A stretch of DNA of 64,000 nucleotides from CAVOHU01 sp963843385 (GTDB lineage Bacteria > Acidobacteriota > Vicinamibacteria > Vicinamibacterales > JAKQTR01). Shown in pieces: positions 1 to 11,403 of the stretch. The notes under the pieces are model-generated. The model was not told the origin of the DNA. It was given only the letters and a program-made list of their open reading frames with translations, and searched no databases. Every line of letters starts with the position of its first letter. Within the stretch, counting starts at the first letter, position 1. The position numbers and the translations under genes were made by a program. Location of the stretch: assembly GCA_963843385.1 (NCBI GenBank), contig CAWJJY010000009.1, positions 1 through 64,000 on the forward strand, read 5' to 3'.

Positions 1-89
1 CGCACCCGGTTCGGTTCACGCAAGGAAGTCGTGGTCCACGCCGTGCCGCGCGGTGGCCCGGGGCGGGGCGTCCCTTCAGGTTACTTGCG
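1..89 (+). repeat. possible 3' remnant of a further FN3-gene copy
   Basis: The first ~50 bases can be read as ending in a tail resembling the SNEVVLVVP end of the two complete copies downstream (here K-EVVVHAVP), followed by a spacer that becomes clearly alignable to the inter-copy spacer from about base 90. This suggests the tandem array extended left of the window. The similarity is short and imperfect, so this is a weak inference. Confidence 0.25.
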
Positions 90-227
90 CCGTCGCCGCG
101 CGGTCGACCGAATGGAGAACCGGGCGGTGGGACGCGACCCGGCGCACCTCCCGCGTGACAGTTCGTGGTCGAGACGCGCGGCCTGCGCGTTGGGCTGGAT
201 AATAGTGGAATCGTGAGGAGGACAAGA

Positions 228-3115
228 ATGTCGGTGCCCCCCGGCAGACGCACGCTCGTCGCGACGTCTCTCATCGCAGCAGCCGTCGCCGTTCTGCTGA
301 TCGCGGTGACGTCACGGCCCGATGCGGCGCGGACCGGCGGCGCCAGGCCGGCCCACCAACAGCCCCGCGGTCGGCATGCCGGCGGCCCGCGACGCCCGGC
401 AGGACGTCCAGCCATCGACAGGCGAGCGCATGCTGCCTGTCGCGGTGGCCGTCGTAGAAGCCGCGGACCTCGCCGCCTACGAAGCGCGGCATCCGTCGCC
501 CGCGCGGGACCGCGAGCGCGAGGAGCGCGACGCGGAAAGGCCCGAGAACCCCTCGCTCGATCCGCGCCTGAACCTTTTCCCACGTCCCGGCCTGGACCTG
601 CCGGAGCCGGCCGTCCCCGCCGTCGGCCATCGCGTTGCCGCTCGGCCCGTCCCCGAGTCCGGTGGCCAGCTTCAAGGGCGCCGAGTGGAACGGGTGGGTT
701 CCTCCGGACACCATGGGCGCCGTGGGGCCGAACCGCGTGTTCGCGACGGTCAACGGCAGTTCCAGATCCAGGACAAGACGACGGGCGCGGTGCTGTTGAG
801 CGTCTCGGAGAACACCTTCTGGTCGGCCACGCACGTCAACTGGCGGTCGTTCGATCCGCGGACGACCTACGACCCGTACAACGGCCGATTCGTGACGCTC
901 GCCGCGTCCGATGGGCAGCCCGCCTCCCTGCTCGTCGGGGTGTCGAGTACAGGCCGACCCGCTCGGGACGTGGACGCTGTTCCGCTACCTCGTCTGCGGA
1001 CCCACCTACCCCTGCGGCGCGACCGGCTACGAATGGTGGGCCGACTTCCCGCGCATGGGTATCAACAAGAACTGGATCACCGTTGATACCGGGATGTACC
1101 ACGTGGGCGAGCCAGAACGTGGAGTCCCGGCTCTTCGTGCTCGACTACCCGGCGCTGCGCGCAGCAACCCCGTCGGCGCCGCCGGCGGGCGCGGTAGTTC
1201 CAGGCCAACAGCATTTCGACGCCGTGCTATGGGCGGCCCGCGACCACCTACTCCGACACCGAGGAGTCGCTCTATTTCTACTGGTTTCCCGTGCAGAACG
1301 CGCGCCTGGATCGCCTGACGGGCACCCCATCCGCGCCGGTGTGCACGCCGGGACCGACCTCGGTGAGCCTCCCGCCGTCCATCGTGTTCCAATGGGGATG
1401 GCCGGGGTCCGTCACGGCGCCACAGGCGCCCGAGCCGGGCACCGGGCTGAGGGCGAACCTCGAGACCGGAACCGGTACGCGGCGGTCTTCCGCAACGACC
1501 ACATCTGGATCGTCCAGAGGGTCTTCGGTGGCCCGTCGGCCGACAACGCCCGCACGACCGTCCGGTGGGCGAAGATCCACACGTCGGGGGTGTTCGTCGA
1601 CGGGGGTTCAATCGAGGACGCGTCGCTCGTCAACCCCAAGTGGTACATCTACCCGAGCATCAGCGTGAACCGGCGCGACGACGTGCTGATCGGCTTTACG
1701 CAGACGTCGGCGACCGAGTTTCCCTCGGCGGCCTACGCGTTCCGCCGTGGAACTGACCCCGGCGGGCTCGATGCGGGACGTGGTCGTCGCCAAGAGCGGC
1801 AAGAGGTATTACTACAACTGGTACAGCGATCGGAACCGATGGGGCGACTACAGCCAGACGCAGGTCGATCCGTCCGACGACACGACGCTGTGGACGATCC
1901 AGGGATTATCGCTGCCGCAGGCCGGCACGGGCAACCACTCCGGCCGCTGGAGCACGTGGTGGACGGCGATCACCGCGGAAGGCCCCGTCGCACCGGGGCG
2001 GCCAGGGCGGCCTGGGGGGGGCGGCCCTCGGCACGTCCGTCTCGCTGTCGTGGACGGCACCGACCACGGGCGGCCTGCCGACGGCCTACCGCATCGAGGC
2101 CGGCGGCGCGCCGGGCTTCTCGAATCTCGCAAACTTCTCGACAGGGACGCCGGCCACGACGTTCGCCGGAAGCGGCGTCCCGATTGGCCTGTACTACCTG
2201 CGCGTCCGGGCGACGAACAACTTCGGCACGAGCGACCCGTCGAACGAAATCGTGCTGCGCGTCGGGCCGGAGCCGCCCGGCGTTCCAACAGGCCTGGGCG
2301 TGTCGGCCGTTGGGTCGACCGTCGCATGACCTGGAGCGCGCCCGGCACGGGCGGGGCACCATAGAGCGTCCTGCAATCGAAGCGGGCTCGCAGCCGGGCC
2401 TCGCCAACCTCGCGAACTTCTCGACGGCAACTCCACCCTGACGAGTTGGTCGACGGGTGGTGTGCCGTACGGGAGTACTACTTCCGCGTGCGGGCCACGA
2501 ACTTCGCCGGCACGAGCGCACCGTCCAACGAGGTTCAGTCGGGTCTCGCCGCCGCCCGGCCCGGGGTGCTCGTCACGCAGCGGCATCGGCGGGCCCTCGT
2601 CCCTCCTTCTCGTGGTCGGCTCCGACGACCGGCGGCGCGCCAACGGCCTATGTCCTGAGGCCGGTTCGGGCACGGGGTTGTCGAATCTCGCCAACTTCTC
2701 CACGGACAACCTGCTGACGACGTTTTCGGCGAGCGGATTGCGGTGGGGACGTACTGCCTCCGGGTGCGGGTCCAGAACGGGTCGGGCACCGGGCCGGCGT
2801 CCAACAGATGGCGCTCGGGGTGGGGTGCACGGGCGCGCCGGGGTCGCCGGGGTCTGCCACTCACGACGAATAGCGGCGGGCACGTGGCGTTTGCTGGGTG
2901 GCGCAGCGGGGATCGCCGCACAACGGCCGGCCAGTTACGTGCTCCAGGCCGGCTCGGGGCCTGGCTGGCGAACCTGGTGCCTCAATCTCGGAGGCGCGGC
3001 CACGACCTTCACGGCGAACGGGGTGGGCTCGGGGACCTACTACGTCCGGGTGCGTGCGAAGAACGCGTGCGGCACGGGCGGTGCGTCGAATGAGGTCGTG
3101 CTGGTCGTGCCGTAA
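228..3115 (+). pseudogene. secreted fibronectin type III protein, copy 1, frameshifted
   Basis: The product would be an exported protein: an N-terminal signal/anchor segment (MSVPPGRRTLVATSLIAAAV), a large unclassified region with WNGWVPPDTMGAVGPNRVF and sialidase/propeller-like segments (KWYIYPSISVN, LIGFTQTSATEFPSAAY), and about four C-terminal FN3 modules (e.g. YYLRVRATNNFGTSDPSNE) ending at the TAA at 3113. Start is the ATG at 228 after gaggagga. Continuity needs many frame changes, the first near 330 where two bases are missing relative to copy 2; others occur near 630, 950, 1140, 1400, 1750, 2000, 2330, 2440 and 2650. It is more damaged than copy 2. Function is likely surface adhesion or carbohydrate interaction, inferred from FN3 modules only. 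Real decay and unpolished repeat sequence are both possible. Confidence 0.7.
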
Positions 3116-3285
3116 TGCTCCGATCTTGAGCGAGGGATACTCGCCCGCCGTCGCAGCGTTGTCGTGCGAATGGAGAAACGGGCAGTGGGACGCGACCCGG
3201 CGCACCTCCCCGCGTGACAGTTCGTGGTCGAGACGCGCGGCCTGCGCGTTGGGCTGGATGATCGTGGAATCGTGAGGAGGACAGA

Positions 3286-6179
3286 ATGTCGGTGCCCCCC
3301 GGCAGACGCACGCTCGTCGCGACGTCTCTCATCGCAGCAGCCGTCGCCGTTCTGCTGATCGCGGTGACGTCACGGCCCGATGCGGCGCGCGGACCGGCGG
3401 CGCCAGGCCGGCCCACCAACAGCCCCGCGGTCGGCATGCCGGCGGCCCGCGACGCCCGGCAGGACGTCCAGCCATCGACAGGCGAGCGCATGCTGCCTGT
3501 CGCGGTGGCCGTCGTAAACCTCGCGGACCTCGCCGCCTACGAAGCGCGGCATCCAGTCGCCCGCGCGGGACCGCGAGCGCGAGGAGCGCGACGCGGAAAG
3601 GCCCGAGAACCCCTCGCTCAATCCGCGCCTGAACCTTTTCCCACGTCCCGGCCTGGACCTGCCGGAGCCGGCCGTCCCGCCGTCGGCCATCGCGTTGCCG
3701 CTCGGCCCGTCCCCGAGTCCGGTGCACCCTCAAGGGCGCCGAGTGGAACGGGTGGGTTCCTCCGGACACCATGGGCGCCGTGGGCCGAACCGCGTGTTCG
3801 CGACGGTCAACGGCAGTTACCGAATCCAGGACAAGACGACGGGCGCGGTGCTGTTGAGCGTCTCGGAGAACACCTTCTGGTCGGCCACGCACGTCAACTG
3901 GCGGTCGTTCAATCCGCGGACGACCTACGACTCGCACAGCGGCCGATTCGTGACGCTCGCCGCGTCCGATGGGCAGCCCGCCTCCCTGCTCGTCGGGGTG
4001 TCGAGTACGGCCGACCCACTGGGACGTGGACGCTGTTCCGCTACCTCGTCTGCGGACCCGGCTACCCCTGCGGCACGACCGGCTACGAATGGTGGGCCGA
4101 CTTCCCGAGGATGGGAATGAACAAGAACTGGATTACCGTTCAGACCTATATGGTCTCGTCGGCGAGCCAGCTCATGGAGGAGCGGCTCTTCGCTCTCGAC
4201 TACCCGGCGCTGCGCGCGGCGACCCCGTCGACACCGCCAGCGGCGACGGTGTTCATCCAGCTCTTCAACGGATCGACGCCGTGCAGTGGGACGCACGTGG
4301 CGACCACGTACTCCGACACCGAGGAGTCGCTCTACTTTATGTGGTTTCCCGTGCAGAACGCGCGCCTGGATCACCTGACGGGCACCCCAGCCTCGCCGGT
4401 CTGCACGCAGGGACCGACGGTAAGCCTCCCGCCGTCCCTCATCTTCAGTTCCGCCGGGTCCTTCACGGCACCACAGGCGCCCGAGCCGGGCACCGGGCTG
4501 AGGGCCAACGTCGAGAGCGGCTATGCCGGGTCAGCGGTCTTCCGCAACGAGCACATCTGGATCACCGTCAGAGCGAACGGAGGCCCGTCGGCCGACAACG
4601 TCCGCGCCACCGTCCGATGGGCGAAGATCCACACATCGGGGACGTTCGTCGACGGCGGCGTGATCGAGGACGCGTCGCCCGTCAACCCCAAGTGGTACAT
4701 CTACCCGAGCATCAGCGTGAACCGCCGCGACGACGTGCTGATCGGCTTCACGCAGACGTCGGCGACCGAGTTTCCCTCCGCGGCGTACACGTTCGCCACC
4801 AAACCGGATCCCGGCGGGCTCGATGCGGGACGTGGTCGTCGGCAAGAGCGGCGAGGGGTTCTACTACAACTCGTACAGCAATCGGAACCGATGGGGCGAC
4901 TACAGCCAGACGCAGGTCAATCCGTCCGACGACACGACGCTGTGGACGATCCACGGTACTCGCTGCCGCAGGCCGGCACGGGCAACTACTCCGGCCGCTG
5001 GAGCACGTGGTGGACGGCGATCACCGCGGAAGGCCCCGTCGCGCCGGGGTCGCCGACGGCCTGGGCGGGTCGGCGCCCGGCACGTCCGTCATGCTGTCGT
5101 GGACGGCGCCGACCACGGGCGGCCTGCCGACGGCCTACCGCATCGAGGCCGGCGGCGCGCCGGGCTTCTCGAATCTCGCAAACCTTCTCGACAGGGACGC
5201 CGGCCACGACGTTCGTGGCGAGCGGCGTGCCGATTGGCCTGTACTACCTGCGCGTCCGGGCGACGAACAACTTCGGCACGAGCGACCCGTCGAACGAAAT
5301 CGTGTTGCGCGTCGGGCCGGAGCCGCCCGGCGTTCCAACAGGCCTGGGCGTGTCGGCCGTTGGGTCCACCATCGCACTGACCTGGAGCGCGCCCGGCACG
5401 GGCGGGGCGCCGTCGGCGTTACTTGATCGAGGCGGGCTCGCAGCCGGGCCTTGCCAACCTCGCGAACTTCTCGACCAACTCCACCCTGACGAGTTGGTCG
5501 ACGGGTGGCGTGCCGTACAGGACGTACTACTTCCGCGTGCGGGCGACGAACGTCGCCGGTACGAGCGGGCCGTCGAACGAGGTTCAGACGGTGCTCTCGC
5601 CGCCGCCGGTGCCCGGGGCGCCCGGCACACTGAGCGGCACCGGCGGCCCCTCGTCCCTCTCCTTCACGTGGTCGGCTCCGACGACCGGCGGCGCGCCGAC
5701 GACCTACGTGATCGAGGCCGGTTCGGCCACGGGGTTGTCGAATGTCGCGAACTTCCCGACGGGCAACCTGCAGACGACGTTCGCGGCAAGCGGCATTGCG
5801 GCGGGGACGTACTACATCCGGTGCGGGCCAGAACGGAAGGGGCACCGGGCCGGCGTCGAACGAGGTGGCGATCGGGGTGGGGTGCACGAGCGCGCCGGCG
5901 TCGCCGACAGGGCTGCAGATCACGGCGAACAGCGGCGGGCACGTGGCGTTCAGCTGGGTGGCGCCGGCGGGGACGCCGCAGAACGCGCCGGCCAGTTACG
6001 TGCTGCAGGCGGGCACGGGGCCGGGCCTGGCGAACCTGGTGAACCTCGATCTCGGGAGCGCGGCGACGACGTTCACGGCGAACGGGGTGGGGACGGGGAT
6101 CTACTATGTCCGGGTGCGCGCGAAGAACGCCTGCGGCACGGGCGCCGTGTCGAACGAGGTGGTGCTGGTGGTGCCGTAA
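3286..6179 (+). pseudogene. secreted fibronectin type III protein, copy 2, frameshifted
   Basis: This is a paralogue of the gene at 228, reading from the ATG at 3286 (SD gaggagga) to TAA at 6177-6179. Order: signal segment, Pro-rich linker, globular region (GPNRVFATVNGSYRIQDK; GYEWWADFPRMGMNKNWI; KWYIYPSISVNRRDDVLIG), then four FN3 modules at roughly 5060-5300, 5310-5600, 5610-5880 and 5885-6179 with repeated YYxRVRAxNxxGTSxPSNE cores. Frame changes lie near 3556, 3780, 4021, 4820, 4955, 5055, 5185, 5424 and 5820, at positions mostly different from copy 1, so a complete protein of about 960 residues can be reconstructed by combining both. If the indels are sequencing errors the gene may be intact. 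Confidence 0.7.
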
Positions 6180-6479
6180 TGCTCCCGTGCTGAGCGATGG
6201 ATACCGACCAGTCGTCACACGCGGGTCGTCGGCGCCTTCCCGGATGGCCAATCGGCGCTGATGTTGCTCGCCGCACGACTGCGGCATGCGGCGCCGACGC
6301 GGTGGGGATCTCGTCGCTACCTGAGTACCGAGCTGCCATTGGGGACGCAACCACACGAAGCGATCGCGTGAAGACTAGACGAGAGACCACCACGATCCAA
6401 AGTGCGAAAGAATCTTGACACTACCCACGGCGCGTCGCGGCAGGCCTCATCGTGTAGCGCCAGATCGGGTCATCTCGGC
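6180..6479. other. intergenic, no gene seen
   Basis: About 300 bases between the FN3 array and the helicase. The first ~25 bases still match the post-stop sequence of copy 1 (tgagcga-ggatac), after which similarity stops. A TTGACA hexamer at 6415-6420 has no -10 partner at normal spacing. I see no RNA gene or convincing ORF. Confidence 0.5.
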
Positions 6480-6485
6480 GATAAT
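6480..6485 (+). promoter_or_regulatory. -10-like GATAAT upstream of helicase leader ORF
   Basis: GATAAT sits six bases before the ATG of a 17-codon ORF that overlaps the helicase start. No matching -35 was found. It resembles the -10-like hexamers just upstream of other starts in the window. Confidence 0.25.
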
Positions 6486-6491
6486 GGTCAG

Positions 6492-6541
6492 ATGACCCTC
6501 AGACCGCAGCACCCCGATCCACGCCTTTTTCGAACCGCACT

Positions 6542-6545
<4 letters not shown>
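6492..6545 (+). CDS. possible 17-residue leader peptide upstream of helicase
   Basis: A short ORF (MTLRPQHPDPRLFRTAL) starts at ATG 6492 and ends with TGA at 6543-6545, overlapping the GTG start of the helicase in a GTGA arrangement typical of translational coupling. There is no SD, and a -10-like hexamer lies just upstream. It could be a coupling leader, or chance. The helicase reading frame has no alternative upstream ATG. Confidence 0.25.
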
Positions 6546-7816
<1,271 letters not shown>

Positions 7817-7987
7817 GTGCCCGACCCGGCGCCGCCCCGGGGCGAGGAGCGGGCGCTGCAGGCCATCACCAGGCGCGTCACGTTCGAAGCGTAGGCGCCC
7901 GACCGGACGCCGCCCCGGTTGATCGCGGGCGGTCTTGCCGCACTGGCTGCCCGAGGCCAGCCCCGGGGCCACGGACCCACGGCGGGG

Positions 7988-7993
7988 TAGAAT
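7988..7993 (+). promoter_or_regulatory. -10-like TAGAAT, 11 bases before hypA ATG
   Basis: TAGAAT at 7988-7993 is followed by 11 bases and then ATG, leaving room for only a few untranslated bases. The same geometry is seen before the sigma factor and the kinase at 18856. No clear -35 is visible. Confidence 0.35.
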
Positions 7994-8004
7994 GGCCCTG
8001 AGCC

Positions 8005-8347
8005 ATGCACGAAGTCGGGATCATGGAGTCCGTGCTCCAGATAGCAGAAGCCCAGGCCAGGAAATCCGGCGCGTCGACGATCCACGAAATCCGCATGCGC
8101 GTCGGCCGGATGACGGGCGTCGTGCTCGAGTCGCTCGATCATGCCTTCGCCATCCTCAAGGACGGCACGATGGCGGCCTCGGCCCGGCTCATCGTCGACG
8201 AGATCCCGGGCGACCTGCTGGTGCGACGGGTGCAAGCGCGAATTCGAGGCCGAGGGCATGATCGGCGAATGTCCGGACTGCCTCCGGCCGAGCTTTGAGA
8301 TCCGGCGTGGCAGGGAGCTCGACGTCGTGTCGCTGGAGGTGGACTAA
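8005..8347 (+). CDS. hypA: hydrogenase nickel incorporation protein HypA (one-base frameshift)
   Basis: HypA delivers nickel with HypB to NiFe hydrogenase (or urease) apoenzymes. MHEVGIMES carries the N-terminal Met-His-Glu nickel site; the zinc domain CDGC...CPDC lies about residues 73-92. The reading frame breaks near 8221, where one extra base separates IVDEIPGDLL from CDGCKREFEAEG. The span is 343 bases (3n+1), and removing one base gives 113 residues, the normal family length. The TAA overlaps the hypB ATG (TAATG). Either an assembly error or a recent loss; the intact zinc domain in the second frame favours error. Confidence 0.85.
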
Positions 8348-9339
8348 TGTGCGAGGAATGCGGATGCGGCCTGCCGGGCCCGACCAGGATCGACGGAAGG
8401 CCGGCTGACGAGATTCGCTCGCCGCTGGTCGACCAGGCGCAAATCCCCGGCCGTGCCCGGTCTACCGGACCGGTCGCCGATCAATCCGTGACGCATGCTC
8501 ATCCGCACGACCACGATCACAGCCCCAGGCACTCGCACGGGCCCGATGACGCTCACGCGCACGATCACGAACATCCTCACGATCACGATCACGCCCACGA
8601 TCACGCCCACGATCACGATCACGCCCACGATCACGATGGTGCGCACTCCCCCGATCGTACGCACGAGGGCGGCATCGACCCTCACGCGCATCGTGAGATC
8701 GAGGTTCACCAATCGATCTTCGCGGCCAACGACAGGATCGCCGAACGAAACCGCGGGTTCTTCAACGCGCTGAATCTGCTGGTGATGAACGTGGTGTCGT
8801 CGCCGGGATCGGGCAAGACGACGCTCCTTCAGAAGACGATTGAGACGCTGGGAACTGACCTGCGCGTCGGGGTCGTCGTCGGCGACCTCGAGACCGACAA
8901 CGACGCCCGCCGGCTGCGCACCACGGGCGCGCCCGTCGTGCAGATTTCCACAGGCACGCTCTGTCACCTCGACGCGACCATGGTGGCGCGGGCTGTCGCG
9001 ACGATGGATTTGAAGGCGCTGAACGTCCTCGCCATCGAGAACGTCGGCAACCTCGTGTGCCCGGCAGAGTTCGATCTCGGCGAGGATCTCCGCGTGACCC
9101 TCCTGTCCGTCACCGAGGGCGAGGACAAGCCCCTGAAGTATCCGCCGATGTTCAGGAACTCGGACGTCGTGATCTTGACGAAGACCGACCTCGCTCCCCA
9201 CGTCGACTTCGACCGCGAGGCCGCGCTCGCCAACATCCGCCGGGTGAGCCCTGCTTCCACCGTGTTCGAGATCTCGGCCCGCAACGGGGACGGGATGGCC
9301 GCGTGGTGTGACTTCCTGAAGAAGCTCCTGAAAGGGTAG
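8347..9339 (+). CDS. hypB: hydrogenase nickel incorporation GTPase HypB
   Basis: HypB is a SIMIBI-class GTPase that inserts nickel into the hydrogenase large subunit. The N-terminus MCEECGCG matches the high-affinity CxxCGC nickel site. Residues ~50-115 form a His/Asp-rich store (many HDH units), then the G domain: P-loop SSPGSGKTTL, switch region GDLETDNDA, TGTLCHLD metal site, and TKTD specificity motif. Length is 330 because of the His tract. It is coupled to hypA by TAATG. No hydrogenase structural gene or hypCDEF lies in the window, so the client enzyme is encoded elsewhere. Confidence 0.93.
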   Translation: MCEECGCGLPGPTRIDGRPADEIRSPLVDQAQIPGRARSTGPVADQSVTHAHPHDHDHSPRHSHGPDDAHAHDHEHPHDHDHAHDHAHDHDHAHDHDGAHSPDRTHEGGIDPHAHREIEVHQSIFAANDRIAERNRGFFNALNLLVMNVVSSPGSGKTTLLQKTIETLGTDLRVGVVVGDLETDNDARRLRTTGAPVVQISTGTLCHLDATMVARAVATMDLKALNVLAIENVGNLVCPAEFDLGEDLRVTLLSVTEGEDKPLKYPPMFRNSDVVILTKTDLAPHVDFDREAALANIRRVSPASTVFEISARNGDGMAAWCDFLKKLLKG

Positions 9340-9345
9340 GGCGGA

Positions 9346-9849
9346 CTACTCTCGGTAGTTCCCGAACTGCAGCGCGACGCCGAAGTCCTGCTCGCGCAGC
9401 AGGCGCATGACTTCCTGCAATTCGTCCTTCGAAGGCGACGAAATCCGGAGTTGGTCGGCCTGGATGGAGGCCTGCACCTTCCTCATCTTCCGGTCTTTGA
9501 TGAACTTCACGATCGCCCGGGACGCGTCGATCGGAATGCCCTGCTGCAGCGTGACGACGCGCTTGACCGTGTCGTTGGCCCCGCGCTCGATCTCACCGAG
9601 CTTGAGGTTCTTGATCGGCACCTGGCGCTTGACCATCCGCCCCTCGAGCAGTTCCCACAACGACCGCATCTTGAACTCGTCGTCTGCGACGAGCGTCACG
9701 GTGCCCTCGCCCCGGTTGAACTCGATCGAGGCCTTCGATCCTTTGAAGTCGTAGCGCTGCGCGACTTCCTTCAGGGCCTGGTTGACAGCGTTGTCGACTT
9801 CCTGGAGATCGACTTTCGAGGTGACGTCGAATGTAACAGGTGCAGGCAT
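9346..9849 (-). CDS. yajQ: YajQ family nucleotide-binding protein
   Basis: YajQ (DUF520/UPF0234) proteins bind nucleotides; some are described as cyclic-di-GMP effectors. The 167 residues show the full family pattern: FDVTSKVDLQEVDNAVNQA at the N-terminus, RYDFKGSKASIEF, and the C-terminal QLRISSPSKDELQ and DFGVALQFGNYR. Length is typical. The gene converges on hypB with a 6-base gap. Confidence 0.92.
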   Translation of the reverse strand: MPAPVTFDVTSKVDLQEVDNAVNQALKEVAQRYDFKGSKASIEFNRGEGTVTLVADDEFKMRSLWELLEGRMVKRQVPIKNLKLGEIERGANDTVKRVVTLQQGIPIDASRAIVKFIKDRKMRKVQASIQADQLRISSPSKDELQEVMRLLREQDFGVALQFGNYRE

Positions 9850-9869
9850 AGGGATATGTTAGCTCTTAT

Positions 9870-9895
9870 GGGCTGGAGGTTGGAGGCTGGCGGCA
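9870..9895 (+). repeat. GGCTGGAGG-type low-complexity repeat
   Basis: Upstream of yajQ lies ggctggaggttggaggctggcgg, one of about a dozen occurrences in the window of short GGCTGG(A/C)GGCT units, always between genes. Confidence 0.7.
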
Positions 9896-9925
9896 GGGCG
9901 GGCCGCCGTGCGAGGAGGCCCGCCC
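9896..9925 (-). terminator. strong GC hairpin downstream of nuclease gene
   Basis: GGGCGGGCC (9896-9904) pairs perfectly with GGCCCGCCC (9917-9925) around a 12-base loop. It sits after the stop of the minus-strand gene ending at 9975 and before the yajQ promoter region. There is no T-run, so termination is inferred from position and stability. Confidence 0.4.
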
Positions 9926-9974
9926 GTCGAGAAGCCGAGGCCGAGCCGGGTGGCGGCGCGGCTGGAGAACGAAT

Positions 9975-11171
9975 CTAGCGGACAGAGAACCTGGCCGAGA
10001 CTCCTGCATGGTCGGACGGCCAGAACGGCGGCTGCAGGCGATGCAGGCCGGTCTCTACCGTCTCGATCTTGCGAGGTTCGAGCTGGAAGCCTTTGAAGAG
10101 GACGAGGTCAATCCGCCACTTGAATTCCACATCCCGATCGGCGAGAAGCGCGTCGTGGCCCCAGGTCAGACCGGCCAGGTTCGGATGAATCGCGGTCCAC
10201 GCATCCGTGAAGCCGCCGTTGATGAACTCAGGGTACGTCTGGGTCCCGTTTCGCCCGAGGGGGTCGGCATTGAGATCTCCAGCCAACATGACAGGCAGGT
10301 GCGTGTCCGCGGGCCCGGCGAGAAGCTCCTGGGCCTGGGCGAACTGGATCCCGGGAAAGGTCTCGTCCTGCAAGTGCGCGTTGATGAAGCGGAACCGCTC
10401 GCCTCGGACGGTGACATCCACCGAGCACCACCCCTGCAGCACCTCGATCCCGCTTCCGGGGAGAACCAGAAGGGTGTTGAAGTGGCCCATCTGACGATTC
10501 GACACCCGCATCTGGTCGCGCGGCAGGTCCGTGCGGACCAGGATGACCTCGCTGTCCGTCAATCGTGCATCGTCGGTTCCATCGTATCCGGCGTTGTACA
10601 TCGGCATCTCGATGTCGAACTCGGTCGTGACGACCGCGACACCGTAGTGCAGGTCCCTGGCAGCGAGGGCGTCCATGAGGCTGTGGAGGAAGTCGGCCAC
10701 TACCTCGGTTGCCGGGACCTGTCCCCCGAACGCGGCATCTCCCGGTGACTGCCGGCGCAGGGTGTACATCTCCTGGAGCGCGACGATATCCGGCTTCTGG
10801 TCTGCGATCCTTGCGGCGATGCCCCTCATGCGGATCTCGGGTTTCGAAGCGAGCATCTCGTAGTAGGTGGTCGTGACGGCCGTCAACAGGGCTGTCGGGT
10901 CCGGATCCGTCGGGTCGACTGCCATCACGCGCTCGATGGAGGCCCCGACATAGGCGTTCTGCGTGAACACGCTGAACGACTGCCTGGAGTCCTCATCCCG
11001 GCGATCTGCCGCCAGGGGCGACGCCATGGCAAGGACGATGGCGACGAGCACGAGCGGCGCGAGACGCCGCATGGCCTGTCCCAGCGTCCGGGTTCGTGCG
11101 GGACGGCCCGTTCGCGCTTTCACGTCGTTTTGCGTGGTCTTCGAATGCGGGACCCCGGTCTGCATACTCAT
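9975..11171 (-). CDS. secreted endonuclease/exonuclease/phosphatase-fold hydrolase
   Basis: This is a Mg-dependent EEP superfamily phosphodiesterase; the substrate (nucleic acid, phosphoinositide or sphingolipid) cannot be told. A basic N-region with a hydrophobic stretch (LAPLVLVAIVLAMASPLAA, about residues 37-55) indicates export. EEP motifs are present: FTQNAYVG (for FNxW), PDIVALQEM (catalytic Glu), FINAHLQ, AGDLNADP (catalytic Asp/Asn), and the terminal PSDHAGVSARF (His). The ATG at 11171 follows AGGAGGAATC. A shared promoter-like element lies ~200 bases upstream, giving a long leader. Confidence 0.85.
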   Translation of the reverse strand: MSMQTGVPHSKTTQNDVKARTGRPARTRTLGQAMRRLAPLVLVAIVLAMASPLAADRRDEDSRQSFSVFTQNAYVGASIERVMAVDPTDPDPTALLTAVTTTYYEMLASKPEIRMRGIAARIADQKPDIVALQEMYTLRRQSPGDAAFGGQVPATEVVADFLHSLMDALAARDLHYGVAVVTTEFDIEMPMYNAGYDGTDDARLTDSEVILVRTDLPRDQMRVSNRQMGHFNTLLVLPGSGIEVLQGWCSVDVTVRGERFRFINAHLQDETFPGIQFAQAQELLAGPADTHLPVMLAGDLNADPLGRNGTQTYPEFINGGFTDAWTAIHPNLAGLTWGHDALLADRDVEFKWRIDLVLFKGFQLEPRKIETVETGLHRLQPPFWPSDHAGVSARFSVR

Positions 11172-11349
11172 GATTCCTCCTGTTTCCGGTGTGATTGAGG
11201 ATGGCCGCCGACGCCCTGGTGCTGTGTTCTCCTATTGATCAAGCACGCGCAAATCGATCGCGGTCCACCTGTCGCGCGTCGGAAGCGATGTGCCCCCCAG
11301 CGCTCCGAAGCCAGCCCCGACGAAGGATCGCGTGAGGAGCTACGGCTGC

Positions 11350-11392
11350 CCGTTGTCACTGAACACTGAAGCGTCTGTGGAAGGTTGTTACA
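11350..11392 (-). promoter_or_regulatory. shared bipartite promoter-like element, copy A
   Basis: Read on the minus strand: TGTAACA (11392-11386), 14 bases, CTTCAG (11371-11366), then AGTGACAACGG (11360-11350). The two blocks and their spacing recur exactly upstream of the lipoprotein operon and of the radical SAM gene. It lies ~195 bases upstream of the nuclease start and just after luxC. An ECF-type sigma promoter is my interpretation. Confidence 0.5.
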
Positions 11393-11403
11393 CGACGGCT
11401 GTG

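Larger units (their letters stand above)
90..6200 (+). repeat. tandem duplication, two ~3.06-kb units
   Basis: The segment beginning near 90 recurs at an offset of 3,058 bases: the spacer with gaatggagaa, the SD/start region (gaggaggacaagaatgtc at 212 versus gaggaggacagaatgtcg at 3273) and the whole coding region up to the shared end at 3115/6179 and the trailing tgagcga-ggatac motif. Units differ by substitutions and by many small indels, so the duplication is not brand new unless the indels are artefacts. Confidence 0.85.

Noticed and set aside
1..6200. Programmed frameshifting of the FN3 genes
   Set aside because: Too many frame changes, at different positions in each copy and in both directions.
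6415..6420. TTGACA as a -35 box for the helicase
   Set aside because: No -10-like hexamer lies 16-19 bases downstream.
8500..8640. Microsatellite or CRISPR-like repeats of cacgatcac
   Set aside because: These are His-Asp codons of the in-frame metal-binding tract of HypB.
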